From Alteromonas mediterranea DE (lineage in GTDB: Bacteria; Pseudomonadota; Gammaproteobacteria; Enterobacterales; Alteromonadaceae), in contig NC_011138.3 of NCBI RefSeq assembly GCF_000020585.3, forward strand, positions 1,581,193-1,645,192: 64,000 nucleotides of DNA, read 5' to 3'. The position numbers and the translations under genes were made by a program. Shown here piece by piece: positions 47,620 through 55,762 of the stretch; position 1 is the first letter of the stretch, and the number at the start of each line of letters is the position of its first letter. Under the pieces are notes generated by a model, which was not told where the DNA came from, ran no database searches, and was given only the letters and a program-made list of their open reading frames with translations.

Positions 47620-47795
47620 TGGAAGTATTAATTTTACTGGCGGTGTTGTTTGGTGCACTGGCATTAATTATACCGCTAATAGAGCGCTCTAAAATGCGTA
47701 TAAGTAGTGAAGATGCGGCTAAATGGGCGAAGTGGATCTGGCCGTTAATGGGGATATTGCTTATTGCGCAATTATTGCGTTTGTTGTTCTCTTAA
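47619..47795 (+). CDS. Small membrane protein (58 aa) coupled to ubiF
   Basis: The TAATG junction shares one base with the ubiF stop, so translation is coupled. The product starts MEVLILLAVLFGALALIIPL, has a charged central loop (ERSKMRISSEDAAKWAK) and a second hydrophobic helix (WIWPLMGILLIAQLLRLLF): two membrane segments with about 20 loop residues. I do not recognise a family. A role near the quinone-synthesis complex at the membrane is suggested only by coupling. Confidence 0.7.
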   Translation: MEVLILLAVLFGALALIIPLIERSKMRISSEDAAKWAKWIWPLMGILLIAQLLRLLFS

Positions 47796-47880
47796 AAGCC
47801 TTTGCTTAGATTTGAAAAAGCACAAAAACATTTCACTTGTTTAAGCGAACCCAGCTCATAATTAAAAAAGGTTCAAAGGA

Positions 47881-48363
47881 ATGACCGTACAATTCTCGCA
47901 AGGGTTCTCTAATCAATGCCCGTTGGTTAGTTTAAAAGGCTATAGCCTTTATTATATTTGGCAAGGGCACCCATTCGACGAAGGTGAGAAAAACTTTTAT
48001 CAGTTGAAGAGTACACCTGACCCCGAAAAGGTTGAGGTGATGTCTGCCTGTTGGGGTGGCTATGCGGGCAGTTACCAGCTAAACGCTGAAGGAAGGCTTG
48101 TTCTTACTCAGTTTCATTATTTTCTGCCCGACGGTTTGGGGGAATCCGATGCCCTACTTGAGGAGCTGCACGGCGACTTTTACTTAGAGTTTAGAAGCCA
48201 CTTTGAAGGTGATCAATTATACGTCCCCTTTGTTGATGGTAACGTGATTATTGAACAAGAACAGTGGGTTGAAATTAAGCGAACCCGAGTTGATTCAAAA
48301 GCTAACAATAATAACCTTTTCGCTTGGTTAAAGAGAGTTATTCCAAGTCGCATGTTTGATTAA
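47881..48363 (+). CDS. Hypothetical protein, 160 aa
   Basis: Not recognised. Soluble, no signal peptide, aromatic-rich (SLYYIWQGHPFDEGEKNFYQ; MSACWGGYAGSYQL), predicted mostly beta, with a basic C-terminal end (WLKRVIPSRMFD). AAGG lies 9 nt before the ATG, with a second AAGGA abutting it. It stands alone between ubiF and the tetR gene; coding bias and a good ribosome site argue it is real. Confidence 0.65.
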   Translation: MTVQFSQGFSNQCPLVSLKGYSLYYIWQGHPFDEGEKNFYQLKSTPDPEKVEVMSACWGGYAGSYQLNAEGRLVLTQFHYFLPDGLGESDALLEELHGDFYLEFRSHFEGDQLYVPFVDGNVIIEQEQWVEIKRTRVDSKANNNNLFAWLKRVIPSRMFD

Positions 48364-48441
48364 ACCATATTCTATGCAACGGCTTTTAAAGCACTCGTTG
48401 TGAAAATACGCTGTTTCAGCGCCTTTGAGCCGTCATTCACA

Positions 48442-49032
48442 TTAACGCGTTTTTTGAGGCCATTGCCCTTTTAAGTCGATCATTACTTTGTCGATCATTT
48501 GAATAGTGGCTTTATTTTCGTCTTGCATTAAGGCGAACGCACGCAAACCCACGAATTGATTTTGAAGCCAGTCCGCAGCTAATGTAGTTGGCGTATGTGC
48601 AGGCAATTCACCGTTTTCGATACAGGCTTCAATAATATCGCTAAAGCCAGCCTTAAGGGTCTGCATACTATCAAGCACCGCTTTTTTGGCGACATCACCA
48701 ATGATATCTAATTCTGCAATAGACTTTACTAGCAAGCATTGGCGCATATAGCGCTGCTCATTAGGCACAGTCAATGCTGTTTCAAAAAAGCAATAAAGCG
48801 CATTTAAAGGCGATTCTGCTTCTGTCACCTGCTTTAATCGCTTTGCGCTGTTCTCTGCATAGCGTTCCACAACAAGCTTGAACAATCCTTCTTTACTTTG
48901 AAAGCGCGCGTAGATACTACCGGGGCGCATGTCTAATGCCTGTTGAATATCACGCATACCCGCAGCTTGAAAGCCTCGCTGCCAAAAAAGTGTGGTCGCT
49001 TTTTCGATTATTTCATCGTGGTCATATTTCAT
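48442..49032 (-). CDS. TetR-family transcriptional repressor
   Basis: 196-residue regulator. The N-terminal helix-turn-helix (about 5-50, IIEKATTLFWQRGFQAAGMR and PGSIYARFQSKEGLF) is standard TetR; the C-terminal ligand domain is of the AcrR/NemR-like kind. Start 49032 has AAGG 9 nt upstream, while an in-frame codon further up lies in the operator region. Divergent from the AhpD-like gene across two palindromes it probably binds, so it likely represses itself and that gene. Effector unknown; the partner suggests a reactive or aromatic compound. Confidence 0.88.
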   Translation of the reverse strand: MKYDHDEIIEKATTLFWQRGFQAAGMRDIQQALDMRPGSIYARFQSKEGLFKLVVERYAENSAKRLKQVTEAESPLNALYCFFETALTVPNEQRYMRQCLLVKSIAELDIIGDVAKKAVLDSMQTLKAGFSDIIEACIENGELPAHTPTTLAADWLQNQFVGLRAFALMQDENKATIQMIDKVMIDLKGQWPQKTR

Positions 49033-49058
49033 TGCTGCATACCTTATACGTGAATACT

Positions 49059-49098
49059 TTGAACATGTGTTCAATTATCGCTTGAACGATCGTTCAAG
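49059..49098. promoter_or_regulatory. Two palindromic TetR operator candidates
   Basis: TTGAACA-TG-TGTTCAA (49059-49074) and the perfect 18-bp palindrome CTTGAACGATCGTTCAAG (49081-49098) share TTGAAC half-sites, with centres 23 bp apart, about two helical turns. They lie directly upstream of the tetR gene and in the shared region with the AhpD-like gene. Confidence 0.75.
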
Positions 49099-49184
49099 TA
49101 AACCTATTATTAATGTCATACCAAAGAGGTAAGAGTAACCAGAAGGGTTATTTAAGTTTCTAGTCACATCAATAGGAGAGTGAT

Positions 49185-49736
49185 ATGAACGATTTTACAT
49201 TACATACGAAAGACACGGCACCGGAGGCGGCAAAGCCACTCATTGATAACTCGGTAAGTGCATTTGGCATGCTGCCCAACCTACATGCCGTTATGGCAGA
49301 GGCGCCAACATTGCTAGAAGGCTACCAAGTACTGCACAAGCTAGCGCAAGAAACGTCGTTCAGCGCAGATGAACTTACCGTAGTATGGCAGTCAATTAAC
49401 GTTGAACATGCATGTCACTACTGTGTACCGGCGCATACAGGTATTGCAAAAAGTATGAATGTAAGTGATACGCTAATTGAAGAGCTCCGTAACGATGAAG
49501 TTCTTTCAGATAGCAAACTCAACACGTTAAAAGAAACCGTACTCGCGGTAACGCGTGGTCGTGGTAATGTTGAAGAAACTCAGCTTAAGGCATTCTATGA
49601 TGCTGGGTATGCGCACAAACAGCTGTTAGAAATTATCTTGGTATTGGCGCAAAAAGTGATGAGTAACTACACGAATCACCTAGCTGAAACGCCAGTAGAC
49701 GAGCCGTTTAAAAAGTTTGAATGGTCGCCAAAGTAA
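49185..49736 (+). CDS. Carboxymuconolactone decarboxylase/AhpD-like protein
   Basis: 183-residue alkylhydroperoxidase-like protein. The active-site motif EHACHYCVPAHTG carries C77, C80 and H84, the CxxC pair that reduces peroxides or peroxiredoxin partners in AhpD. AGGAG precedes the ATG. Likely controlled by the divergent TetR regulator; a detoxification role is inferred. Confidence 0.85.
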   Translation: MNDFTLHTKDTAPEAAKPLIDNSVSAFGMLPNLHAVMAEAPTLLEGYQVLHKLAQETSFSADELTVVWQSINVEHACHYCVPAHTGIAKSMNVSDTLIEELRNDEVLSDSKLNTLKETVLAVTRGRGNVEETQLKAFYDAGYAHKQLLEIILVLAQKVMSNYTNHLAETPVDEPFKKFEWSPK

Positions 49737-49780
49737 GGCTTAATTCAATTACGTGAACCAGACAATTAGCGAAATGTGCA

Positions 49781-49805
49781 AAACGGAAGCCTCGGCTTCC
49801 GTTTT
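49781..49805. terminator. Bidirectional intrinsic terminator
   Basis: AAACGGAAGC (49781-49790), loop CTCG, GCTTCCGTTT (49795-49804). It serves the AhpD-like gene and could also end the small minus-strand gene. Confidence 0.9.
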
Positions 49806-49807
49806 CT

Positions 49808-49990
49808 TTATGAGGCTAATTGAAGCTGTTCGCTAAGTGCTTCAGCGGTATTTGCCGCTATTGCTGCATCGTAACCCTGGCTCTCTAAAAGGGTTTTCAA
49901 ATCTTGGCTGGAGCGATTCTCTGAATGTTTAACAAGTGCGATGCCTTCGATTAAACATGAAAGGTGTGCGAAAGACTGTGTATCAATCAT
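49808..49990 (-). CDS. Small hypothetical protein (60 aa)
   Basis: Begins MIDTQSFAHLSCLIEGIALV and ends SEQLQLAS; soluble, mostly helical. A weak AGAAG lies before this ATG; an ATG at 50008 would add six residues. I do not recognise a family. Coding status rests on length and on ending just before a terminator. Confidence 0.45.
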   Translation of the reverse strand: MIDTQSFAHLSCLIEGIALVKHSENRSSQDLKTLLESQGYDAAIAANTAEALSEQLQLAS

Positions 49991-50119
49991 GGTACTTCTT
50001 CTAATCATCTGTTGGTAAACGCGTTCAATTGTGACAATCGAACAAGTCAATGCAATTAATATTCTATGACCTTTTTATGACAAACTTTAGCAAAGGGATC
50101 AGCGGCCACTTGAATTGTA

Positions 50120-50146
50120 TATACAAAAGCTATACATTAGTTATAC
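50120..50146 (+). promoter_or_regulatory. Three TATAC repeats at 11-bp spacing
   Basis: TATAC at 50120-50124, 50131-50135 and 50142-50146, on one face of the helix, 34 bp upstream of the small ribbon-helix-helix-like gene. The first lies within the palindrome TTGTATATACAA. Such phased short repeats are typical operators of ribbon-helix-helix repressors; autoregulation is inferred. Confidence 0.6.
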
Positions 50147-50179
50147 GGATGAAGTCGTTTTGGCCTATAAGGGCGCTAC

Positions 50180-50350
50180 ATGTCTGAGAAAAACAACAAA
50201 AAGAAGAAAAAGAATAGTCAAATGATTATTCGGATTAACGATGAAGAGCGCGCTCAGTTTATTGAACTCTGCGAAGCGCTTGATACGTCTGCCGCTCGAG
50301 AAGTTAGGCGCTTCATCCGCGAGTTCATCGAAAAACACGATGGGCTCTAA
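50180..50350 (+). CDS. Small ribbon-helix-helix-like protein (56 aa)
   Basis: The product starts MSEKNNKKKKKNSQ, a basic tail, followed by MIIRINDEERAQFIELCEAL and a second helix SAAREVRRFIREFIEK: one beta strand and two helices, the Arc/MetJ/CopG layout. Short basic N-tail plus strand suggests DNA binding as a dimer. No toxin-type partner follows; the next gene is a 35-residue lysine-rich peptide. Three phased TATAC repeats lie just upstream. Confidence 0.7.
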   Translation: MSEKNNKKKKKNSQMIIRINDEERAQFIELCEALDTSAAREVRRFIREFIEKHDGL

Positions 50351-50408
50351 GTGCTGCTATTGGCAGTAAAACACTACGAAAGAACAATAAATCGAAAGGA
50401 TAGTTATT

Positions 50409-50516
50409 ATGGCTAAGAAAAAAGAGCTAAAAAAAGAAATCAAAGCAACTAAAGCTAAAATCTCTAAGCAGGAAGGCAAGCTTAAAAAATTAAAAAAGAA
50501 GCTTAAAAAAGCGTAA
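50409..50516 (+). CDS. Lysine-rich peptide (35 aa)
   Basis: MAKKKELKKEIKATKAKISK then LKKLKKKLKKA at the end; 17 of 35 residues are lysine and the pattern is a single amphipathic helix, likely binding nucleic acid or acidic protein. AAAGGA lies 9 nt before the ATG. It follows the ribbon-helix-helix gene after 58 bp. Its stop codon is inside a terminator hairpin. Unrecognised family; a chance AT-rich frame is the alternative, but the ribosome site argues against it. Confidence 0.6.
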   Translation: MAKKKELKKEIKATKAKISKQEGKLKKLKKKLKKA

Positions 50517-50523
50517 GCTTTTT
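50506..50523 (+). terminator. Intrinsic terminator overlapping the lysine-rich gene's stop
   Basis: AAAAAGC (50506-50512), GTAA loop containing the stop codon, GCTTTTT (50517-50523). Confidence 0.6.
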
Positions 50524-50934
50524 GGCAGAGCCTCTACTCATTAGGCGCGGCAAATAGTTGTTTGTCGCTCCTATTAACACCAGCCTTAATTACCGTCGAG
50601 CTACACTCGCAATTAAAATATGCGGTACTTAAGCGCTAAGCGAACCGTTTTGTTAGTTTATACCTCCTCATCCTCTAGATTCTGCATATTGTCGAATTTA
50701 CACTTTTATTACTACTTTAGTATTGTATAGCCCCGCTATTTTGTGCTTAACTCAGCGCATAAACCCCGTTGGTTTCACGTCTATAAAAATAAGTCTTGTA
50801 GTTCAAACAAGCGTTTAGCATTAACCCTAAATTAAACGAGAAAGAAGAAGCACTTGGTAAGTGCGCTCTAAAGCGCTTGCCATAAGCGAAATTCTCTTCC
50901 TTGAAGTAAACACATAAAATTCAGGAACATCACA
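50524..50934. other. Region upstream of the second TonB receptor
   Basis: About 410 bp without a supported gene. It holds the receptor promoter, which I could not fix, and an interrupted inverted pair around GTGCGC/GCGC (about 50859-50878). Confidence 0.35.
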
Positions 50935-53496
50935 ATGCAACAGGCTAAAATTAACGCTTCTGTTTTTAAGCTTTCCTTAATTGCTTCTGCAATCGCCGGA
51001 ATATCTTTTTCTAGCGCGTCTTTTGCTCAAGAGCAAACCGCTATCGATGAGCAGGATGTTGAACAAATCCAAATTGTAGGTTCACGTCGAGTAGGGCGTA
51101 CCGTCAATGATTCCCCGGTACCTATCGATATTATCGACGCTTCATCTATTGAGGCTACAGGCTTAACTGAAACCAACATGATCCTTAACCAGTTACTGCC
51201 AAGCTTTAACTTTCCGCAGCCTTCAGTTACCGATGGTACGGACCACGTGCGCCCAGCTCAGCTTCGCGGTTTAGCCCCCGATCACACCCTTGTACTGGTC
51301 AATGGTAAGCGTCGTCACACATCTGCGCTACTTAACCTAAACGGCTCGGTGGGTCGCGGATCATCAGCGGTAGATTTAAACGCTATTCCAGCTAATGCCA
51401 TCAAACGAATTGAAGTATTGCGTGACGGTGCAGCAGCTCAGTACGGGTCTGACGCTATTGCGGGCGTTATCAATATTGTGCTTAAAGATGCTGCAGAAGG
51501 CGGTGAAGTATCGGCAACCTACGGTGCTAACGTTACTACAATGGACGGCGTGCCAAACCTTGAAAATGTTGCTATTGACGCTAACGGCGACCTAGCGTTC
51601 ACCGAAGGAAGTGACCGAGAGGTAACCGACGGCCAAACCTTTACCCTTCGTGGAAACGTGGGTTTTGAGTGGGGCGACGATGGCTTTGTAAATGTTTCAG
51701 GTGAATATCGCGACCGCGGCCAAGCAAATCGTGCCGACTACGATCAGCGAGAAAACTATGCTCGTGATGCAGAAGGCAACCTCGACCCACGTGAACTCAC
51801 AGTAAATCGCTATAATCACGTATACGGTAATGGTGAGGTAGAAGACTACGCGCTGTTTATTAATGCGGGTAAAGCACTTACCGATAGCGTCGAGTTTTAC
51901 ACTACAGCAGGCTACAGCACCCGTGACTCGCTAGGCAGTGGTTTCTATCGCCGTGCACAAGACTCGCGCAACATTGTTGAAATTTACCCTGACGGCTTCT
52001 TACCTGCTATTCAGACCGACATCACAGATATGTCGCTTATCGCCGGAATTAAAGGCTACGGTGATGTATGGAATTATGACCTATCAGTTACGCACGGCGG
52101 TAACGAGCTAGAGTACGGTGTTGTTAACACGCTAAATACATCCCTTGGCCCTACAAGTCAGACTGAGTTTGACGCGGGTACCCTTGAGTACGATACGACT
52201 ATCATTAATGCAGACGCATCTCGTCTGGTCGATACAGGGCTGTTTTACAGCGAAATGAACTTTGCAATGGGCGCAGAATATCGCCACGAAGGTTATGATA
52301 TTACAGCGGGTGAAGAGAACTCGTACATCCAAGGTGCCTTCGGTCCAGGCGGAGCTGTGACCGACCCCGTTGACGGGCCGTTTGGTGCAGCAGGCTCTCA
52401 AGTGTTCCCTGGTTTTACACCAGAGTCGGCCGGTGACAACAGCCGTCACAACTATAGCTTCTATGTAGACTTGGAAGCTGATGTGGTAGAGAACTGGAAC
52501 GTTGCTGTTGCCGGTCGTTATGAAGATTATTCTGATTTTGGCAGCACGTTCAACTGGAAGATGTCGCACCGTGTAACCTTAAGCGATGCGTTTGCACTTC
52601 GCGCGTCGGTATCAACAGGCTTTAGAGCTCCGTCGCTTCAACAGCAGTTTTTCACCTCAATTGCTACCGTCTTTGTTGACGGCGAGCCAACTGAAACCGG
52701 GACCTTTGCACCTTCAAGCGATGTGGCACAGGCGCTGGGTAGCCCAGGTTTAGATGCAGAAGAGTCGGATAACTACAGCGCGGGCTTCACATATTCTCCA
52801 ACGGCTGATTTTAACTTAACGGTAGATTTCTATCGCATCGATATTGATGACCGTATTGTACTGTCTAACAACCTATCGGGTGAAGCAATTGAAGCACTAC
52901 TAGAAGGCACGGGTGCTAATCAGGCGCGTTTCTTCTTAAACGCCATAGATTCCCGTACTGAGGGTGTTGATATTGTGTCTACCTATACATTGAACACGGC
53001 AGATTACGGTGCGTTTAACTTTAACGCAGGTGCTAACTTTAACGACAATGAAGTAACCAGCGTAATCGATGCGCCTGAAGTGCTTCAAAATGCAGGCTTT
53101 GACCAAGATAACTTGTTCAGCGACGTCGAACTTCGCCGTTTCGAAACGAGCTCGCCAGACAGTAAGTTAAACTTGGGCGTTACATGGAACTACGACCGTT
53201 ACACCACTACGCTTCGCACCACACGCTATGGTGAAGTGGAAGATCCTTCTTCAATTGAAGCCCGCAACGAAATTCTTCCTTCGGAATGGATCACTGACTT
53301 GGATGTTCGTATAGCGTTGACAGAAGGGTTAACCGTATCGGTAGGTGCCAACAATGTATTCGATGTATACCCAGAGCCAACCCGAGATTTGGTAGACGAT
53401 GTAACTACGTTCTCTCGTTTATTCTCATACTCAGGCTTCTCGCCTTACGGCTTCACAGGCCGTTTTGTATACGGCAAAGTTGCGTATCGCTTCTAA
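50935..53496 (+). CDS. TonB-dependent receptor (853 aa)
   Basis: Outer-membrane receptor with a signal peptide (cleavage near SFA-QE at 31-32), a TonB-contact region (QIQIVGSRRVGRT), a plug domain (about 55-175, with LRGLAPDHTLVLVNGKRRHT and RIEVLRDGAAAQYGSDAIAGVINI) and a barrel ending in a C-terminal Phe (KVAYRF). The N-rich FNFPQPSVTDGTDHVRPAQL plug type resembles receptors for vitamin, siderophore or carbohydrate ligands, and the substrate is not determined. AGGA lies 8 nt upstream and a strong terminator follows. Confidence 0.93.
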   Translation: MQQAKINASVFKLSLIASAIAGISFSSASFAQEQTAIDEQDVEQIQIVGSRRVGRTVNDSPVPIDIIDASSIEATGLTETNMILNQLLPSFNFPQPSVTDGTDHVRPAQLRGLAPDHTLVLVNGKRRHTSALLNLNGSVGRGSSAVDLNAIPANAIKRIEVLRDGAAAQYGSDAIAGVINIVLKDAAEGGEVSATYGANVTTMDGVPNLENVAIDANGDLAFTEGSDREVTDGQTFTLRGNVGFEWGDDGFVNVSGEYRDRGQANRADYDQRENYARDAEGNLDPRELTVNRYNHVYGNGEVEDYALFINAGKALTDSVEFYTTAGYSTRDSLGSGFYRRAQDSRNIVEIYPDGFLPAIQTDITDMSLIAGIKGYGDVWNYDLSVTHGGNELEYGVVNTLNTSLGPTSQTEFDAGTLEYDTTIINADASRLVDTGLFYSEMNFAMGAEYRHEGYDITAGEENSYIQGAFGPGGAVTDPVDGPFGAAGSQVFPGFTPESAGDNSRHNYSFYVDLEADVVENWNVAVAGRYEDYSDFGSTFNWKMSHRVTLSDAFALRASVSTGFRAPSLQQQFFTSIATVFVDGEPTETGTFAPSSDVAQALGSPGLDAEESDNYSAGFTYSPTADFNLTVDFYRIDIDDRIVLSNNLSGEAIEALLEGTGANQARFFLNAIDSRTEGVDIVSTYTLNTADYGAFNFNAGANFNDNEVTSVIDAPEVLQNAGFDQDNLFSDVELRRFETSSPDSKLNLGVTWNYDRYTTTLRTTRYGEVEDPSSIEARNEILPSEWITDLDVRIALTEGLTVSVGANNVFDVYPEPTRDLVDDVTTFSRLFSYSGFSPYGFTGRFVYGKVAYRF

Positions 53497-53524
53497 CACT
53501 GCGGTAAAACACGGATAAAAACAA

Positions 53525-53557
53525 AAGGCAGGCTGACCTATTTGGCCTGCTTTTTTT
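53525..53557 (+). terminator. Intrinsic terminator of the TonB receptor
   Basis: GCAGGC (53528-53533) pairs with GCCTGC (53545-53550), followed by seven T. Confidence 0.88.
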
Positions 53558-53663
53558 GTTTAGCGCCAGTATGAAACACTTGCGTTTACCAAACCTATAT
53601 CTTTCGTGCTGAAGCTAAGGTTAACGCAGCTATCATTTGAAACAGGGGCTGAAGCAAGTCCGA

Positions 53664-54221
53664 TTAGCTGTCTCTATCGAACGTCAATACACATCGGTGT
53701 GCATCAACTAGCGCAAAATCTTCTTTAGGAATGAAAGCATCATAATCACGCTGAAGCTTAACTTGTGCTTCTTTGCGAATTTTACTGCGGCGAATAGCGG
53801 TTACAAAATTGCGCATTTCATAATGGTTCGTGAGTTCAAGTTCAGGGACAGAAACCGGCGTACCGCTGTCGTCTTTGGCCACCATAGTAAAAAAGCTATT
53901 GTTGGTATGCTTCACTTCGTTGGTTTTTATGTTTTCCGTTGTTACTTTAATGCCCACCACTAACGATGTATTCCCAACATAGTGAACAGTAGCATCTAGA
54001 TGAAGTAAATCGCCAACCTCAACGGGCTGTAAGAACTCTACGCCATCAACCGTAACGGTTACGCAATATGCGCCAGCATGCTTACTTGCACAAGCATAGG
54101 CCACTTTGTCCATTAAAGATAAAATGACGCCGCCATGCACTTTGCCACCAAAGTTAGCGAAGGAGGGCACCATAAGTTCTGTGAGTCGGGTTCTGGAAAA
54201 TGCGACACTGCGTGCAGTCAT
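53664..54221 (-). CDS. Acyl-CoA thioesterase (hotdog fold)
   Basis: 185-residue single-hotdog protein of the YciA/BFIT-like acyl-CoA hydrolase group: GKVHGGVILSLMDKVAYACASKH carries the active-site Asp, followed by VTVDGVEFLQPVEVGDLLHLDATV. The C-terminal extension (about 130-185) is charged. It cleaves acyl-CoA to acid and CoA; chain length is not predictable. Divergent from the flavin reductase gene. Confidence 0.9.
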   Translation of the reverse strand: MTARSVAFSRTRLTELMVPSFANFGGKVHGGVILSLMDKVAYACASKHAGAYCVTVTVDGVEFLQPVEVGDLLHLDATVHYVGNTSLVVGIKVTTENIKTNEVKHTNNSFFTMVAKDDSGTPVSVPELELTNHYEMRNFVTAIRRSKIRKEAQVKLQRDYDAFIPKEDFALVDAHRCVLTFDRDS

Positions 54222-54308
54222 AAACTACCTTATTAATCTTGAAAACGGGAGGAGACGTAGTCATATCAGAGCTATCAATTACACTATCACACTTTTTAAG
54301 GAATGGTT

Positions 54309-54929
54309 TTGTCACACACGCATTTTTACCAACCTAAAAACGGGCACGGTCTGGCACATGACCCGTTTAACGCCATCATTGCCCCGCGACCTATTGGTTG
54401 GATTTCGACAAGATCGAAAGATGGAGTATTTAACCTCGCGCCTTACAGCTTTTTTAACGCGCTAAACTATACGCCACCGATTATTGGTTTTTCAGTGGTA
54501 GGCAGTAAAAAAGATTCGCTAATCAACGTACAGGAAACCGGTGAGTTTTGCTGGAATCTTGTATCGGAAGATTTGGTCAATGCGATGAACACAACCAGTA
54601 AGCCTCTGGCCCCAGAGGAGAGCGAGTTCGACCATGCAGGGCTTCAGACTGTAGACAGTGAAATAGTGCAGGTTCCACGCGTAAAAGACAGCAAAGTTAG
54701 TATGGAATGCAAGCTTACTGATGTGGTACAGCTAAAATCAGCCTCAGGCGATGACGTGAATAGCTGGTTTATTATGGGCGAGGTAGTGGGCGTTCATATT
54801 GACAAATCGCTTATCGAAAACGGCGTTTACAGCACGCTTAAAAGCGCGCCTGTGAGCCGTGGTGGAGGGAAGGGAGATTACTATACGATTTCTCAAGAAA
54901 ACTTCTTTGAAATGCTAAGACCTGAGTAG
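54309..54929 (+). CDS. Flavin reductase-like FMN-binding protein
   Basis: 206-residue split-barrel flavoprotein: DPFNAIIAPRPIGWISTRSK and NLAPYSFFNALNYTPPIIGFS are the family signature for FMN binding, with the ending YSTLKSAPVSRGGGKGDYYT. It reduces flavin with NAD(P)H or serves a partner oxygenase, unknown here. A TTG at 54309 is preferred as start: AAGGA lies 6 nt before it, whereas it abuts the ATG at 54303. The cupin gene follows after 50 bp. Confidence 0.87.
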   Translation: MSHTHFYQPKNGHGLAHDPFNAIIAPRPIGWISTRSKDGVFNLAPYSFFNALNYTPPIIGFSVVGSKKDSLINVQETGEFCWNLVSEDLVNAMNTTSKPLAPEESEFDHAGLQTVDSEIVQVPRVKDSKVSMECKLTDVVQLKSASGDDVNSWFIMGEVVGVHIDKSLIENGVYSTLKSAPVSRGGGKGDYYTISQENFFEMLRPE

Positions 54930-54979
54930 CGGTCTTTAATAAAATAGCGATAACGCGCCAATACCAATCGGTGACCTAA

Positions 54980-55636
54980 ATGTTAAATATGAACTTTGAT
55001 GAACGCCTAGCTATTAATACGCAGAAGCAAGAGTGGCAGCCGTCGCCGTCCGCTACGGTTTGGCGCAAGCCATTGGAGCGAGAAGCTAAGGAGTCGGGAC
55101 ACACGACTAGCGTTGTGAGATATGAGCCGGGCGCTAGCTTTAAACAGCATAGCCATCCCTATGGTGAGGAGATTCTCGTATTAGAAGGTGTATTTTCTGA
55201 CGAGCACGGTGATTATCCGGCGGGCACGTATTTGCGAAATCCTCCGGGCAGTAAACACAGCCCGTTTAGTAACGAAGGCTGTGTGATCTTGGTTAAACTC
55301 AATCAGTTTGATAAGCGCGATTTAAGCGAAGTTAGGGTAAACACTAATACGGCAGAGTGGCTGCAAGGGCAGGGCGGCCTACAGGTGATGCCACTCCACA
55401 ATTTTGAGCATGAACATGTAGCGCTGGTTAAATGGCCTGTTGGCGAGGTATTTAAGCCCCACAAGCATTTCGGTGGAGAAGAAATATTTGTACTGTCGGG
55501 GACCTTTAAAGACGAGCATGGTGAATACGCCAAGGGTACATGGATAAGAAGCCCGCATATGAGTCAGCATCATCCATACGTTGACGAAGAGACCGTAATC
55601 TGGGTGAAGACAGGGCACTTGCCGGTGGCGTTGTAA
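54980..55636 (+). CDS. Double-cupin protein (ChrR-like cupin)
   Basis: 218 residues in two similar halves, each a cupin barrel: SFKQHSHPYGEEILVLEGVF with YLRNPPGSKHSP, then FKPHKHFGGEEIFVLSGTF with WIRSPHMSQHHP. Metal-binding His/Glu clusters are conserved in both. It resembles the cupin part of ChrR-type anti-sigma factors, but no zinc-binding anti-sigma region or sigma gene is present, so an enzyme or sensor role is open. Either M1 or M4 could start it. Confidence 0.85.
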   Translation: MLNMNFDERLAINTQKQEWQPSPSATVWRKPLEREAKESGHTTSVVRYEPGASFKQHSHPYGEEILVLEGVFSDEHGDYPAGTYLRNPPGSKHSPFSNEGCVILVKLNQFDKRDLSEVRVNTNTAEWLQGQGGLQVMPLHNFEHEHVALVKWPVGEVFKPHKHFGGEEIFVLSGTFKDEHGEYAKGTWIRSPHMSQHHPYVDEETVIWVKTGHLPVAL

Positions 55637-55705
55637 CTCGCCACCGCAATTTATCAAAAGTTTCATTGATAAAGCTTATGTTTTGACTGAACGTTAGAAA
55701 CTAAA

Positions 55706-55730
55706 AAAGGCTAACTTGCAGTTAGCCTTT
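55706..55730. terminator. Bidirectional intrinsic terminator
   Basis: AAAGGCTAACT (55706-55716), loop TGC, AGTTAGCCTTT (55720-55730), between the convergent cupin and symporter genes. Confidence 0.92.
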
Positions 55731-55762
55731 CTGTTGTGCTGAATAAAAGTAAAGCGTGGTGA

